Part shown: in pieces, positions 32,931-45,127 of the stretch
How positions within the stretch are numbered: position 1 is the first letter of the stretch
Layout: the number at the start of each line of letters is the position of its first letter
Source: Meghimatium bilineatum
Lineage: Eukaryota > Mollusca > Gastropoda > Stylommatophora > Philomycidae
Reading direction: 5' to 3'
Length of the DNA stretch: 64,000 nucleotides
Assembly: GCA_034231615.1 (NCBI GenBank)
Contig: CM067319.1
Coordinates: 2,500,501-2,564,500, forward strand
Made by a program: the position numbers and the translations under genes
Notes under the pieces: model-generated
Told to the model about the DNA's origin: nothing
Databases searched by the model: none
What the model saw: only the letters and a program-made list of their open reading frames with translations

Positions 32931-33879
32931 ACGTTGAGCTGCGTCCTCCAATAGACCGTGTTACATATTATATCTAGAGTGGGCGTTGGTCACAGATAAT
33001 TGTGCTTACATAACGTGAATTCATTTAACGTCAGCAATTGCAGAATGAGAATGCGTCCCTCACCATTAACCAATAGGTAAAAAGATAATTTGTAGATAAA
33101 CAACTTACGTACACTGTAGCCAACGACGTTGTTTCTCTGATCAGTGATCACAAGTCGTATATACTTGATTAAAATAGTGACACGTCAATCGTGTGATCAC
33201 TTTATTTATTATTTGTACGGTAGGCAAGTCTATTATTGTAAGGTAAAGTAAATATCGTGCTGTCATGCGTTATCAATTTTACATCGATAATATTAACAAA
33301 AAAATGTGTGAAATGAAATAAACTTGCATTGCAGAATTTATTTAACAATAATTATTATTTAAACAAAGTATTAATTACAAAACAGTTATTTAACTAAATG
33401 ATTTTTACAATTTAAAAAATAAACTCGTCCATTTCTCGGAAACGCTAATGCTCTGGAGAAAACGATACTAAAACTATTTTATTAAAGGACCTACATATGG
33501 ACCTTATATTGGCCTTCGTGTGTGGTGTGTGTAGCCTATGTCCTATATCTCAATCTATGACAAGGCGTAATCTAAGGGAGGGCGGAGTTTATATTCTTGT
33601 ATCAGTGTATCTGCAATTCAATTCTGAGACATAGCCTAGGCCTAACTAGACATACAGTTATGCTACAGTTATGTTTAGGTATAGCTATATAGGCATCTAT
33701 CAACCAATAGTGTTTACAAAATACACACGGTCAATTAGTTTTTGCAATGAACACACAGACTGTGACCGTCGCCTGGGAACAGACTATATCAGATTAAAGG
33801 GTCATCATCATCCGGTGCCATGCCGGCTGGTGTATACCATAATAGCTCTCTTTCTCTAGCATTAGGCCCTATGTATCCA
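32931..33879. other. Non-coding, single-copy in this window
   Basis: AT-rich sequence with no supported gene. The phrase gccatgccggctggtgta at 33818 recurs as gccatgccgactggcgta at 38441, so part of it may be LINE 3' sequence. Confidence 0.4.
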
Positions 33880-34585
33880 TATCGTTGTTGTTTCCCTGCC
33901 GTGCCAGGTTGTTAAACCGTCTAATGTTTTCTCATGTTGTCGCCCTCTGTCTCTGTTGCCTTCAATTTTGCCTATTGTGACTATGTTCTCCAAACCTGTC
34001 TCATGAAGTGGCCAAAAAATGAAGATTGTCTTTTTATTATATTATAAATTAAGGTCCGTTTCGCATTTGATTCTTTCAACACCTTAACATTAGTTTTTCT
34101 GGCAGTCCATGGTATTCTCAGCATTCTTCTGTAGAACTAAACCTCTACTGCTTCTAATTTCCAACTTGCCTGTTAGTTTATAGTCCAAGACTCGCATCCA
34201 TATGATAGTATCGGAGTTATATAACACTCAAGAACTCTCTTTCTCTCCTCTAATGAAGCGGTCATATTACAAGATCTATTTTTCATTTTTCTAAATGTTG
34301 TTTTCGCCTGCCCTTTTCTGCTTCGTATCTCTGTTGAACTTCTTCCATCTGCTGTAATCGTTGTAACTAAATATTTGAATTGATGGACCTGTTTTAATAC
34401 TATATCATTCACTTTGATCTTGCAAGGTGTGCTATTTTGTTTCTTTTAAATAACCATTACTTCTGTTTTCTTGATAGTTAGGACGATGCCTTTCTCTTTA
34501 CTTTCTGTGACTACTACATTAATTAAATCTTGAAGGTCTTCCTCACTTTTAGCAATCAGAACAGTATCATCCGTGTATCTCATTT

Positions 34586-35391
34586 TGTAACAGATCAGAC
34601 ACCAGGCTACTGTCCGTTAGTCCTCCTGAGTCTGATTTGTAGTGATTGTAGAGACAGTGTGTACGTTGCGAACTCTGTGTGACTGGCCTAGTTGTTTGTT
34701 TGAGAAGTGCTGTTTAGTAATGCAGTTGTGTATATTTTTTAGCACACGATCAGTTTTGAACGGTGCAGTGCAGTCTTGATAATGAACGGGAGTTCAGTTT
34801 CAGTGGAGGAGAAAGACAGTTAGGTCTTTAGTAACAGGGTTAGTTTGCAACCGTTTCAGTTATAGTCTGTGTGACTTCTGTGTAACTGAGAAAACTTATA
34901 CTACCCTGGAGTTATTACTATTCATTCTGCTAACGATATCAGCTGGAGTAATACGTTGGAGTATTACTATTACTGTCAACATATTGGTCTAATACGTGGA
35001 CTTACTATTTTATACGTGGAGTTGTTGTTTACTGTCAACGATTGGCGAAATCAGTGGGAGTTGCTACAATTACGTGGGTTTACTATTTAACGTTGGACTT
35101 ACTATTTAAACGTTGAGTTATTATTAAATACGTGAACTCTGCGTGACTAACCTTGAATGAATGTATTGGCAACGAGTGAAATTTAAAACGCGTTTGACTT
35201 TTATTCACTGTCGAGTTTGCGCTAAATAAATATATTTTTCAGTGTTTGGAATTTGTTACGTTGGTATGCATTCATAGTTCAAGTCAACCACAGGTATTAA
35301 GCTGGGCACGGCGCCAGTGTTCCAGAAAGTCTCCTCCTTTCATACATGACACCAAACAAACACACACACTACATCGTTAAGATGTGTCACA
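34586..35391. mobile_element. Probable solo LTR of an LTR retrotransposon (fossil)
   Basis: An 806-bp non-coding insert begins TGTAACAG and ends TGTCACA, giving the TG...CA edges of long terminal repeats. It is flanked by attt at 34582-34585 and 35392-35395. It interrupts the RTE-like LINE between its VGGHNIN and YTDDT motifs. An AATAAA lies near 35225. No internal genes accompany it, so it reads as a recombined single terminal repeat. Family is unassigned; Gypsy-type is a guess. Confidence 0.6.
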
Positions 35392-35811
35392 ATTTATGTT
35401 ATGTCCCCCCACCGATATTCTTGGGATATCAACTATTGCACGCATTGTTTTTTTTCTCCACTGTATAAAGGGAACAAGTCTGGTGAAAGTACACATCCTT
35501 GTCTAACTCCTTGTTTTATTTGTTGAAAAGGGCCAAATTGATTTTCTACTCTTATTGCTGCTGTTTGTTGCCAGTACATGTTCTTAGTGATTCTTAAATC
35601 CTTATTGTCGAAGTTCACTAGCATGTGTATAACTTCATTGTGTTTAACTTTATCAAATGCTTTTGTGCAGTCTATAAAACATAGGTACAGGTCTGCTTTA
35701 CCTCTATAGACATCTCTATTAGTGTTCTCAAAATATATATATAGCATTGTTGGTACCTTTGTCTTCTACAAAGCCACATTGCTCTTGACTTATTTCTGTG
35801 TTTATTTTGTT

Positions 35812-35888
35812 TCTACCACCGAAGACGGATGTGGTGGGCCATTGGCGCAAATAAAACGGCGACACGGCGCATTTCCATTCTCTGGACC
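35812..35888 (+). mobile_element. GAA-tailed SINE, copy E (5' half only)
   Basis: Runs from ctaccaccgaagacggatg to cattctctggac and then stops, at the point where sequence associated with the dead hAT element begins. No tail is present. Confidence 0.8.
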
Positions 35889-37520
35889 ATATATATGAAA
35901 CGTGCGGGCCGCATGGCCCTTTGCAAGCATGTATGCGACCCAAACAAAGGGTCTCATTTAATGCCGAAAATTTCAATTTTAATACTTTAAACTGCGTATA
36001 TAAAACAGGTACGGTGCCACGTCTAAGAAAACAATACGGCTATTTTAAGCTAGTAAGGGTTTTCTATCTATGAAAATTGACAACATTGACCGGAAGTAGC
36101 ATGACTGTTATTGCCATGTTAAAATTTTAAAACACTAATAAATTGTATCTTGTGGAATCGTGCCGGTGACTATATTATTTGTTTTTATGAAGTACTGCGT
36201 AAACTGACACCGTTTAAAATGGATACAGCACTTTCAGCTAAGACGAAAAGAACACTTGATGAAGAAAGGCGAGTATTTCAAGAAAAATGGGAACTACAGT
36301 ATTTTTGTACAATGGTAAATGGAAAGATACATTGTTTAGTATGCAATAACATCATTACCACGCCAAAAGAGTACAACTTAAAAAGACATTATGCAACTAA
36401 CCATAGATCCTGCGATAAATATTAAGGCTTACTGCTTGTTTAAAGACTCAAGGGATTGAAGGCTAACTTGATACAGCAACAGACATGTTTTACAAAAATA
36501 TATCAAGCCAATGTCGCTTCTGTTACTTCAAGCTATGAACTCAGCCGAATGGTCGCCATGAGTGGGAAATCTTAGTGAAGGAGATTTCGTAAAGCATTGC
36601 CTTGTAAAAGCTGCTGACATTGTGTGCCCACAGAAAGCACAGTTATTTAAGAATATTTCGTTAACCAGGAATACTGTTGCTGGACGGATTGATGAAATGG
36701 CAGATGATTTGAAACAACAGTTGAAGGCTGCATCATCCAAATTTGAACATTTTTCTATTGCTATTGATGAGACCGTTGACATCACTGGAATAGCACAGCT
36801 TGCAGTTTTTATTAGGGCCTGTGACAGTAAATTTAATATTTATGAAGAACTGATTAAACTAATCCAAATGCATGACACTACAGCGAGCGAAGACAACTTT
36901 GAAAAAGTCGAGCAGATTCTGCATGACTATTGACTATGATTTGAGTAAACGTGTATGTTTATCTACTGACGGTGCTGCGAATATAGTTGGCAGACATAAT
37001 GGTGTTGCTGCCAAGTTGCGAACAAAAATTGAGAACTCGTATCCAGATTCATCATTTGCACATTTTCACTGCATTATACATCAGCACAATTTGTGTTCAA
37101 AGACTTTAAAATTGAATCACGTGCTTAGTGTGGTCACAAAAACAATGAACTTTATCAAATACAATGCTCTCAACCATCGTCAATTCAGTCAGCTATTAGA
37201 AGACATGGATAGTCAGTTCACAGATGTTCCATTCTACACAGCAGCCCGTTGGTTGTCGTGTCACAAAGTGTTGAAATGATTTTATTTGCCGAGACCAGAA
37301 ATTACTTTATTTTTGGAGAGGAAAAGTAAAAACAGTGATAAAATAAAAGATGAAAATGGAATCCAGGATCTAGCGTTTGCTGTGGACATTACTGCACATT
37401 TAAGTGATCTTAATTTGAAATCACAAGGCAGAAACACGCATCACTCAGTTGTACGACGACATCAAGTGTTTCATTACAAAACTAAGCTTATGGTACTCAA
37501 TTCCGACCACTCCTATGTCT
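35889..37520 (+). mobile_element. Dead hAT transposon (GTF2IRD2/Charlie-like transposase)
   Basis: Reading left to right: 36218-36424 has a C2H2/BED-like finger (CLVCN...LKRHYATNH); 36455-36933 has GDFVKHCLVKAADIVCP, LTRNTVAGRI, SIAIDETVDITGIAQL; 36930-37279 has STDGAANIVGRHNGV and FHCIIHQHNLCSK; 37280-37480 has the distal part. This order and the DETVD...DGA...HCIIHQ motifs are those of hAT transposases related to GTF2IRD2-type proteins. Several stops and frame changes break it and the C-terminal dimerisation region is missing. I found no terminal inverted repeats, so the edges are estimates. Confidence 0.85.
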
Positions 37521-37849
37521 AGTACTGGGTTGGTGTGGTCTTTGTCTTTATTCTTTTTGTTCCGTCATTTACTCATCTTTTTGTTCGTTTTGTTTCCACA
37601 TATATTTACATTTTATATGTACTTTCTGACCTTCTGGCATATCTTTTCCATATTTCCTTTGGATGTTGTGATAATTTTTCCATTCGTCGTCTTTTGATGA
37701 TTTGTTTGTGTCTTGATAAAGACCTTTTGGTTGAAACGTTGAATGTGATTTGCGTATTGTAATTTTTATGATTTCTTGTGTGCTCATCATTGCCCATCAT
37801 TACCTACTAGTGTTAGCTATAGTCTGTCGTGTCCCATTGAAACGAAATA
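37521..37849. other. Non-coding; possible Penelope-like 3' scrap
   Basis: T-rich sequence. At 37713-37742 the phrase cttgataaagaccttttggttgaaacg (split here as cttgataaagacc and ttggttgaaacg) resembles the end of Penelope-like elements. No coding sequence is left. Confidence 0.35.
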
Positions 37850-38045
37850 TAAACCTGTGTTTTACGTAAGTCTAATTCCTCTAATGTGATATTGTCTGGT
37901 CCTGGGGCTTTGCCATATTTCATGTGTCTTATGGCCTCCCTTACTTCTGCTGCGATTATTGATGGACCCTCGCCGTTATCTTGTATGTTTATCTCAGGTC
38001 TATTGTCATCATAAAGTTCTTTGATATATTCTGACCATCACTGTA

Positions 38046-38379
38046 TTATCTTTTGTCATTAATACCATAGGGTATGGGAAGAATAATAAGACCCATACAC
38101 CTTCAGGGTCGTAGGAGTGCCACACTGAAAATATCAGCACAAACAGCTCTTCAAACAACTTAACAAGTCTATCCTCGGCCATTCGAAGGAATGTAGAAAA
38201 AGCATGCCGTCGATTTCTTCATGTTATCAATCCAGGATTTTCTAATGCTTCCTCCCCACCTGCGGCTGTTCCTTGCAAAATAATTTTAGAAAGCGGGACG
38301 TGTCTCGTTACAAGTCCAATCCAAACAAGTTCATGGCATTTCACCACTGCTAAAAGTGGTTCTTGATAACCTGCAAGTT
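38046..38379. other. Non-coding, nothing recognised
   Basis: No supported feature. Confidence 0.4.
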
Positions 38380-38845
38380 TGTTTATTTGCTGCCCGACAA
38401 ACATATTTATCTTGTGTTCTATATTCAATTAATCAACTGCCATGCCGACTGGCGTAGGCGATCATCGCCACGACTCTCTGTCTCTTGTGTTGTCAATCAT
38501 CTGACTCATAAGACTAATTGTTCTGTGGTCTTCGCAATCTACTTCACCAGGTTTCTTTGGTAGGGCTAGGAAGATTGATTGTTCTATATTGCTCATTCTT
38601 AACAAACGTCTGCATCACTTGTTTTCAAAAGCCTCAATCCTTTTTTATGTGTCTGCATTGACTGCCCAACGTTCACATCCTTATAAAAGTATAGGCGGTA
38701 CTTAGCACTAGCGGTCTGATTAGATTATTCTTTTTCTGTAATACTGATCTGACTTTTCCAAATCATATTCAACCTTGTCATAGCAGCCATTGCCATCTCG
38801 AGTCTTAGCTTAATCTCATTTCCCAAGTTGTCATCATAACATATT
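38380..38845 (-). mobile_element. LINE fragment (RT thumb/tail)
   Basis: Minus-strand translation, with frame breaks, gives IRLA.AT..K...WKNK, LIRALVLST and a run of motifs matching the region after the RT core of RTE-like LINEs. Heavily decayed. Confidence 0.5.
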
Positions 38846-38939
38846 TCTTCTTCTTCAGCGTTCATTCTCAAACTACCGGTGGATCTCTCTTGTAGCAGGA
38901 CCACGGTCCTTTGAATTTCCAGCAGGATGTAGTCCAGAG

Positions 38940-41900
38940 TTCCATCGAGACCAGCACCGTGCAGAGGTGATGGGGCTTAGTTCAGCCATCAGGGGCTGGA
39001 AACTAAGACTGGTCGGGCAGTCCCACTCGAGCAGGACCATAGTCCTGCCCTAGTAAGCAGAGTGCTGAAGACGGAGGCATCCAGCCAAAAGGCGCACAGA
39101 TAATCAGGATGCCACGCACAAAACACAATGGAAACATGTCTACATCTATAAATAGTTATGGTGCCTGCCCTGTGGCGGACGTTCAGGCAGGGACGGTGCC
39201 GGGCCCTATACCTCGAAAGGGCCCAACCTCAGTTACTGGAAGTCCTTCTCAATTGCCCCGAGGAGCCAGGAGGCAAGGGAATAGAGCTACTGGCCAAACA
39301 AACAAACGACCAATAAAAATAATGCACTGGAATGCTGAGGGTGTCAACAGTAAAAGAGATGGATACAGCAAAAAATTGGAACTTGAAAATGTCCTCAGTG
39401 AAGAACAAGTTAACATATGCTGTATCCAAGAAACACACCTCAGCAGCGACATAGCCTTCAAAATCAGAGGCTACCAGTGCTACCGATCTGACTGAAAGGA
39501 CAGGCGAAAGGGTGGAATTCTGACACTTGTTAAAAACAATATCAGCGCATGTCAGCTTGAAGTATATATGGAAGGGGCAGAATACCAGATGCTCCACCTA
39601 AAAACAGACAGTGCAGAATTCCATCTCCTGAACTACTACTGCCCAAATGATAAACCATTGGCACTAGACACAATTCCAGACAAAGAGAGACTTATGGTGT
39701 GTGGTGACTTCAACAGCCACTCTCAGAGCTGGGGCTACGATCATATCGACAAGAGAGGTGAGGAACTTGAGAGCTGGCAGGATGAAAATAATCTCATCCT
39801 TATTAACCAGCCAGCAGACTCGCCAACCTTCTACTCGAGAGCATGGCACACCACCTCTACACCAGACCTAGCATTCCACTCACCAGGCTTGGAATGGAAC
39901 ATCACACGTGTTGTTGGAAAGCAGCTTGGAGATAGTGACCACAGACCAGTATTTCTGGAAATCCACAATGAATTTACCACGAACAGCAGCACGCTCACTA
40001 GGTGGAACTATAAAAGGGCAGACTGGAAAATGTACCAGCATTTAACCAGTGTTCTAGCTAAGGACATGAACTTGGACAAAGACATCAATAGAGCAGTGAG
40101 TGAATTTAATAGATGTATACTACATGCTGCTAGTAAAACCATACCCAGGGGGGCACGCAAAAACTACAAACCCTACTGGAATGATGAACTGGAAAAGCTG
40201 CAAAATGAGATGGAAACATCTAGACAGCAGGCTGAGAACAGACCTAGCCAAGAACATCACAACAAATATCAGCAAACAAAGGCTAAATTTCAAAGAGCCA
40301 AGTTACAAGCCAGACGGAGCAGCTGGAAAGAAAAAACAGAGTCGCTGAACCTAGAAAGAGATACTAGGAAATTATGGAAACTTGTAAAACAACTAAATGA
40401 TGAAGGTACAGGGAGAAATACCAGGATCACACTTTATAAAGATAGAAACATTTTAACAGGTAAACATGCAGCTGATTACTTTGCAGATTCCTTTGCAGAA
40501 GACAATAACGTCAAAGTCAGCCCAGACAAACAACAGGAGGTTCGAGAGAACCAGTAAAACATTGGACAAGGTGAACCTATACCTGAAGTCATGGAGGCAC
40601 CAATCACAATGAGAGAACTGGAGCATGCAATATCCAAATTGAAAATGAAAAAGTCCCCTGTAGCTGATGGAGTGTCCAATGAAATGATTAGAAACCTGGG
40701 AAGTGCAGCAAGAGCAAAGCTACTGCAGATCTTTAACACAAGCTGGTCCACAGGTAATGTACCACAGGAGTGGAGAGAAGCAATAATGATACCACTCCTC
40801 AAATCATGAAAAGATGGCAACACAGTCTCCAACTACAGGCCCATCAGCCTCACAAGCTGTCTATGTAAAACAATGGAACGCATTATCAATCTTAGGATGC
40901 AGTGGTACCTTGAAAGTGAAAACCTTCTGGTATCACAGCAAGCAGGTTTCAGACAGTGCTACTCTACTGAAGATCAGGCAACCTACCTCTCCCAAGAGAT
41001 TGAGGATGCCTTCCAAGAAAAGAAACTGGTACTAGCAGCATGGATAGACCTCAGGAAAGCATTTGATAAGGTCTGGAAAGAAGGGCTCCTAAAGAAATTG
41101 CGAAATTGCAGGGTTAGCTCAAGAATGTACAAATGGGTAAAAGCATACCTGCATAATAGAAGAGCCAGGGTACAATTAGATGGTCCCAAGAGCAAGAAAG
41201 TTCTACTGCGTCATGGAGTCCCCCAGGGAGGAGTCCTGTCACCCACACTTTTCTTGGTTTACATCAATGACCTAGTTGCTGAACTACCACACGGGATCAA
41301 AGTGGCAATGTATGCTGACGACCTGGTGATCTGGTGCACGGAAGAACATGCAACAGTGGCCACTAAACAAATACAAAGAGCTATCGATGCCCTAACCTTA
41401 TGGGCTAATAGATGGTGCGTCAGCATTAACACAGATAAGTGCAGCACTACACTCTTTACCCTTTCACCAAAACAAAAAGCTGGTCATATCAAGATAGATG
41501 GAGAGCTCTTGAAAGAAGACAAACAACCCACATACATCGGAGTTACTTTTGATGATAAGCTGACATGGAAGCAGCACATAAACAAAGCAACAATAAAAGC
41601 CAGGAGGAAGCTAGCTATCCTGAGAAAACTAAGTGGAACCACATGGGGAGCCAGTGGAAATATACTCAGTAAAGTTTACCAGCAAGGCATAAGACCACAC
41701 CTGGAATACGGTTCAGCTGCGTGGTGTCCTGCATCAAACACCACATTACAAGATCTAGATAAAGTGCAAAACCAGGCACTTAGAATAATGTTGGGAGCAA
41801 TGAAATCAACACCCATAGCAGAGATGCAGAAAATGGGAAGAATGCAAACACTTGGCGAACGCAGAGACACAAAAGTACTCATTCAAGCAGAAAAGTTTCA

Positions 41901-43048
41901 GTGTATGCCAAGTCATCCAATGAAGGAAAGATTCCAAAACCTAGCAATGGGGTGATTGAAAAGAAGCAGCTTTATCCATCAAGCTAAACGACTCCGTAGA
42001 CAACTTACAGACCTACCTGAAGTTGACAGCCCCTTAAGGTCTGTACCAGAGCAAACCCCGTGGAGTGAAAGCCATGGAATGTCAATATACATTCAGACCC
42101 ATGTGAAAGGAATACTAAGCGAGGACGAACAGAACAGTGTGCAGCGAATGACAGTCACCCTCAGTTTCTTGGATGAGGAATATCCACAAGATATATGGGT
42201 CAGAGTGTACACAGATGGGTCAGCACAGAATGCTGTGAGGAATGGAGGTGCAGGTGTATATATAGAATATCCACACAAGCCTAGAGATACAATCAGAACA
42301 CCGACAGGAAAATTCTGCAATAATTATGATGCAGAAATCCAGGCAATTAGTGTGGCAGCTAAAAAACTGCTGAACTCCAACTCTGACCTACAGCCTGTGG
42401 TATTCCTGACAGATGCAAGGTCAGTGCTTCAAGCTCTCCAGTCTGGAAAACTAACAGACTTAAAAAAACTACTTAGCGAATTGTCTTACCAGTATAGGGT
42501 AACCATGCAGTGGATACCCTCTCACTGTGGAATACCAGGAAATGAAAAAGCAGACCAACTGGCTAAGGAAGGTGCTGCCGAAGACCAACCAGATATACCA
42601 ATCACCTACCATCAGAAAAAAACAGATGATAAAGTCAATAAGAAAGCCACAAACACCAACACAAGATGACTATCACAATCTGAACAGATCAGAACAAGTT
42701 ATAATTCTACGTCTCAGAACAGGACACAACCGACTCCGCAGTCACATGTATACAAAGTTCAAGATTGGCAACACGGCCATGTGTACATGTGGACAGGCAG
42801 CACAGAGTGCCAAACATATACTTCAAGAGTGTTCTGAGCATGAAACGCTGAGGCAGACATATTGGCCAGAGGAAACAACACTGGAATCAAAGCTCTATGA
42901 GACACTGTATGAACTACAAAAGACAGTGAGTTTTATTAAGGAGACAGAATTACAGATATAGACATGTTTCAAGTGAACGAAAGAAGAAGAAGAAGAACTG
43001 TCTCTCTGTCTGCCTATCTGCTTCTGGCTGCCTTAAGTAGAAGAAGTA
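38940..43048 (+). mobile_element. Full-length RNase H-bearing LINE (Jockey/I-like)
   Basis: Bounded by an 11-bp target duplication gtagtccagag (38929-38939 and 43049-43059). It has a ~170-bp head, endonuclease, reverse transcriptase, RNase H, a Cys-containing tail and a gaagaagaag end near 42995, then ~50 bp of extra sequence before the duplication. That extra sequence (ctgtctctctgtctgcctat and on) may be a 3' transduction. The copy is complete in length but has several stops and one frameshift, so it is dead though not ancient. Confidence 0.93.
39109..42961 (+). pseudogene. LINE polyprotein: endonuclease-RT-RNase H
   Basis: Endonuclease: IMHWNAEGVNS, CCIQETHL, VCGDFNSHS, GDSDHRPVF. RT: NYRPISLTS, AGFRQCYST, WIDLRKAFDKVW, GVPQGGVLSPTLF, MYADDLVIW near 41310. 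RNase H: VYTDGSAQNA, DAEIQAI, LTDARSV, WIPSHCGIPGNEKAD. The tail has LRLRTGHNRLRSHMYTKF and CTCGQAAQSAKHILQEC. One frame is kept to ~42600 with in-frame stops at 39493, 40555, 40807 and 41953; then a frameshift moves the tail to another frame. No separate gag-like ORF1 with zinc knuckles was seen upstream. Confidence 0.92.
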
Positions 43049-43284
43049 GTAGTCCAGAGAATGGAAATGCGTTGTGTCGCTGTTTTATTTGTGCCAGTGA
43101 CCCGACACATCCGCCTTCGGCGGAATCACATATTTGGGATCCGAGATATTTGAAGGTGTTTACTTCTTCAAGTTTGTGACTATTTTACGGAATATTCGCG
43201 GATTTCACTAGTCACCAATATTTTTCTTTTATCAATGCTATTTTCTGTGTAATATTTCTATTAACGTCTTCCAAATTTGGGATA

Positions 43285-43470
43285 TCCCTAGCGTAGTGGT
43301 TAATCTGTTCAATGGGTCGTGGGTTCGAATCCGGCTCGTGTCATCTTGTTTACAAGGTGGATTTTTCCGTAGAGCCCTACGGATTAGCGCTTGAAGTTAC
43401 GGAGTCACGTGCTATGAGTGGTACTCTAGGCAGGCGGCGTGCTGCTACGTCGAGAGTGACGTAGTACACA
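43285..43470 (+). mobile_element. tRNA-derived SINE-like element
   Basis: Contains tagcgtagtggttaa (A-box-like) and gggttcgaatccgg (B box) spaced as in tRNA, followed by an unrelated body (gtagagccctacggattagc). The stem arms do not close as a functional tRNA, so I call a SINE head rather than a tRNA gene. Confidence 0.65.
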
Positions 43471-43479
43471 TAGAAAACC

Positions 43480-43935
43480 TAGTACTTGGTAGTCAATCCT
43501 CTACGATTTTGGAACCCTTTTTCTTCCAACTTTGAAGTGAGTTCCTGGAGTTCAGTTTCGTAACCAGCCAAGAGATCGACATAAGGTGTACAAAGTGATC
43601 TACCACCAACATGTATTGATGTCACGAGATCCTGCAATGCCTCCTGTATTATATATACAAGGCATATGTTAAAAAGTACTGGAGAAAGTATGCGACCCTG
43701 ACATACTCCTATATCGATATTGAAAAACTCACAAATGTCATTATTTATTTTAACAAAAACAACACACACAAAAAACCAAAAACTGCTTGAATCTTTATAC
43801 AGCGCATCAATGACTTCTATGTTGTTTGTGTCGAAGTTATATTGTCTCAGTATCTGTCATAGACCGTGGTGCTACATACTCGTACAATCAAATGTCTTTG
43901 CGAAATCAATGAAATTACGATACAGTGCAAGTTCA
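43480..43935 (-). mobile_element. LINE fragment (reverse transcriptase core)
   Basis: Minus-strand frame reads GVCQGRILSPVLFNI (usual GVRQGC.LSP.LFN), YIIQEALQDLVTSIHVGGRS and DLLAGYETELQELTSKLEEK. The YADD box is damaged (PYVDLLAG). A decayed internal scrap. Confidence 0.75.
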
Positions 43936-44009
43936 TGTTGTAAGTCAATATTTTGAGATTAGGATATGAAATATACTAATGAAAGTATACCAAGGCAGTT
44001 TCAAGCTTA

Positions 44010-44430
44010 CGGTTTTTTTTTCCAAGATAATATAACAAAAACATTAAAAACTAAAAATAATGGCACTACCATAAAAGCTTTTGATTGAAAACATTTAACA
44101 GCAGCGACATCCAAAGTAACAATGGCGTACGTAAATACAAGTATTGTCATAGAGACGCGCTTTAAAAAATAACGGGAGTGAGAACAAAATAAACGAAATA
44201 CACATGTAAACACCATAAACGACAACACAACAAAGACCGCACCCCCAAATCTAAATAAATAACTGATAGGTTTAAAACCCAAATGACTTAAGGATACCAA
44301 ACTGCATGCAATATGTAACAATTTTCAGGGGTGTACATAATTCTATCGTCTGTGGTGCAAGATCTTAATGCAGCAACCTGATTATCACGGACACCACGAT
44401 GATCATCACCGTTGAAATGTATAGCGGCAA
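44010..44430. repeat. Dispersed repeat, copy 2 of 3
   Basis: Matches 6125-6440 in order and orientation (aatctaaataaata, ataccaaactgca, caagatcttaatgcagc, cctgattatcacgg). It is not collinear with the segmental duplication, so I treat it as an independent interspersed repeat. Confidence 0.65.
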
Positions 44431-44823
44431 GAATATGTGTTCTGTGATTAATGGTACGAAAATGTTGGAAGAAACGATTGATTTAATATTTTGCAAGTTT
44501 CATGCATATGTTTCTGGTCACATAGTTTACACATAATAATGTAAATGTAAAAGTAGCCTTGGGGAATGAAACGAAACATTTTATAACTACATAGTGGCAT
44601 GTGTAGCACCACCGGGGTTGGCAGCGAACCATGCCAAATGATCTGAAATATTAGCCCTGGGGTGACTGTGGACCAAGATGTCGTTAAGATTTGTGTCACG
44701 CTTATAGGCATCTGGAGGAAAGTCTCAGAAAATGGCACGAGTTTAGGGTCAGACTGGAGAAGGGAATATTGCTTGGACACGATTGTACAGACAGTAGAGT
44801 TATAAAAGTCATCTTTTTTGTCT
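44431..44823. other. Non-coding, nothing recognised
   Basis: Open frames on both strands here show no recognisable domain. Confidence 0.4.
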
Positions 44824-44881
44824 TTCACATAAGTGATATGCATATCATTCCCATAAATGATTGCTTATCATTTCTATAAGT

Positions 44882-45044
44882 CCCACCGAAGACGGATGTG
44901 TCGGGCTATTGTCGCAAATAAAACGGCGACACAACGCATTTCCATTCTCTGGACTACATCCTGCTGGAAATCTAGAATGGATCATGGTCCTGCTACAAAA
45001 GAGACCCAACAGGAGTTTGAGAATGAACGCTGAAGAAGAAGAAG
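44882..45044 (+). mobile_element. GAA-tailed SINE, copy G
   Basis: Full-length copy from ccaccgaagacggatgtgtc to gaacgctgaagaagaagaaga. Target duplication cannot be told from the host array. It keeps the intact cggcgacacaacgcatttcc block that seems closest to a family consensus. Confidence 0.9.
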
Positions 45045-45127
45045 ATTCACATAAGTGATCTTCATATCATTCCTATCAGTGATCTGTTTACCATTCCTAT
45101 CAGTGATCTGTTTACCATTCCTATAAG

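Larger units (their letters stand above)
33880..38045 (-). mobile_element. RTE-like LINE split into three blocks by later insertions
   Basis: On the minus strand the order is: 38045-37850, with EVREAIRHMKYGKAPGPDNI; 35811-35392, with EQCGFVEDKGTNNA, CFIDCTKAFDKV, GVRQGCVLSPDLF and ISVGGHNIN; 34585-33880, with MRYTDDTVLIAKSEEDLQ, QVHQFKYLVTTITADGRSS and GCESWTIN. The gaps hold a dead hAT, a SINE piece and a probable solo LTR. A stretch of ~60 residues before EQCGF is missing. At least one stop and one frameshift remain within the blocks, so it is long dead. Confidence 0.8.
38846..43125 (-). mobile_element. GAA-tailed SINE, copy F, split by a LINE
   Basis: The SINE's tail side (ttcttcttcttcagcgttca to tagtccagag) lies at 38846-38939 and its head side (tagtccagagaatggaaatg to catccgccttcgg) at 43049-43125, both on the minus strand. 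Joined, they equal one normal ~160-bp SINE. The LINE between them is flanked by the duplicated SINE bases gtagtccagag. Confidence 0.92.

Noticed and set aside
36150-37520. Host GTF2I-repeat-like gene
   Set aside because: The frame is broken in several places and the motifs are those of a hAT transposase, so it is a dead transposon.
43285-43350. Functional tRNA gene
   Set aside because: A and B boxes are present but acceptor and anticodon stems do not pair properly; better read as a SINE head.
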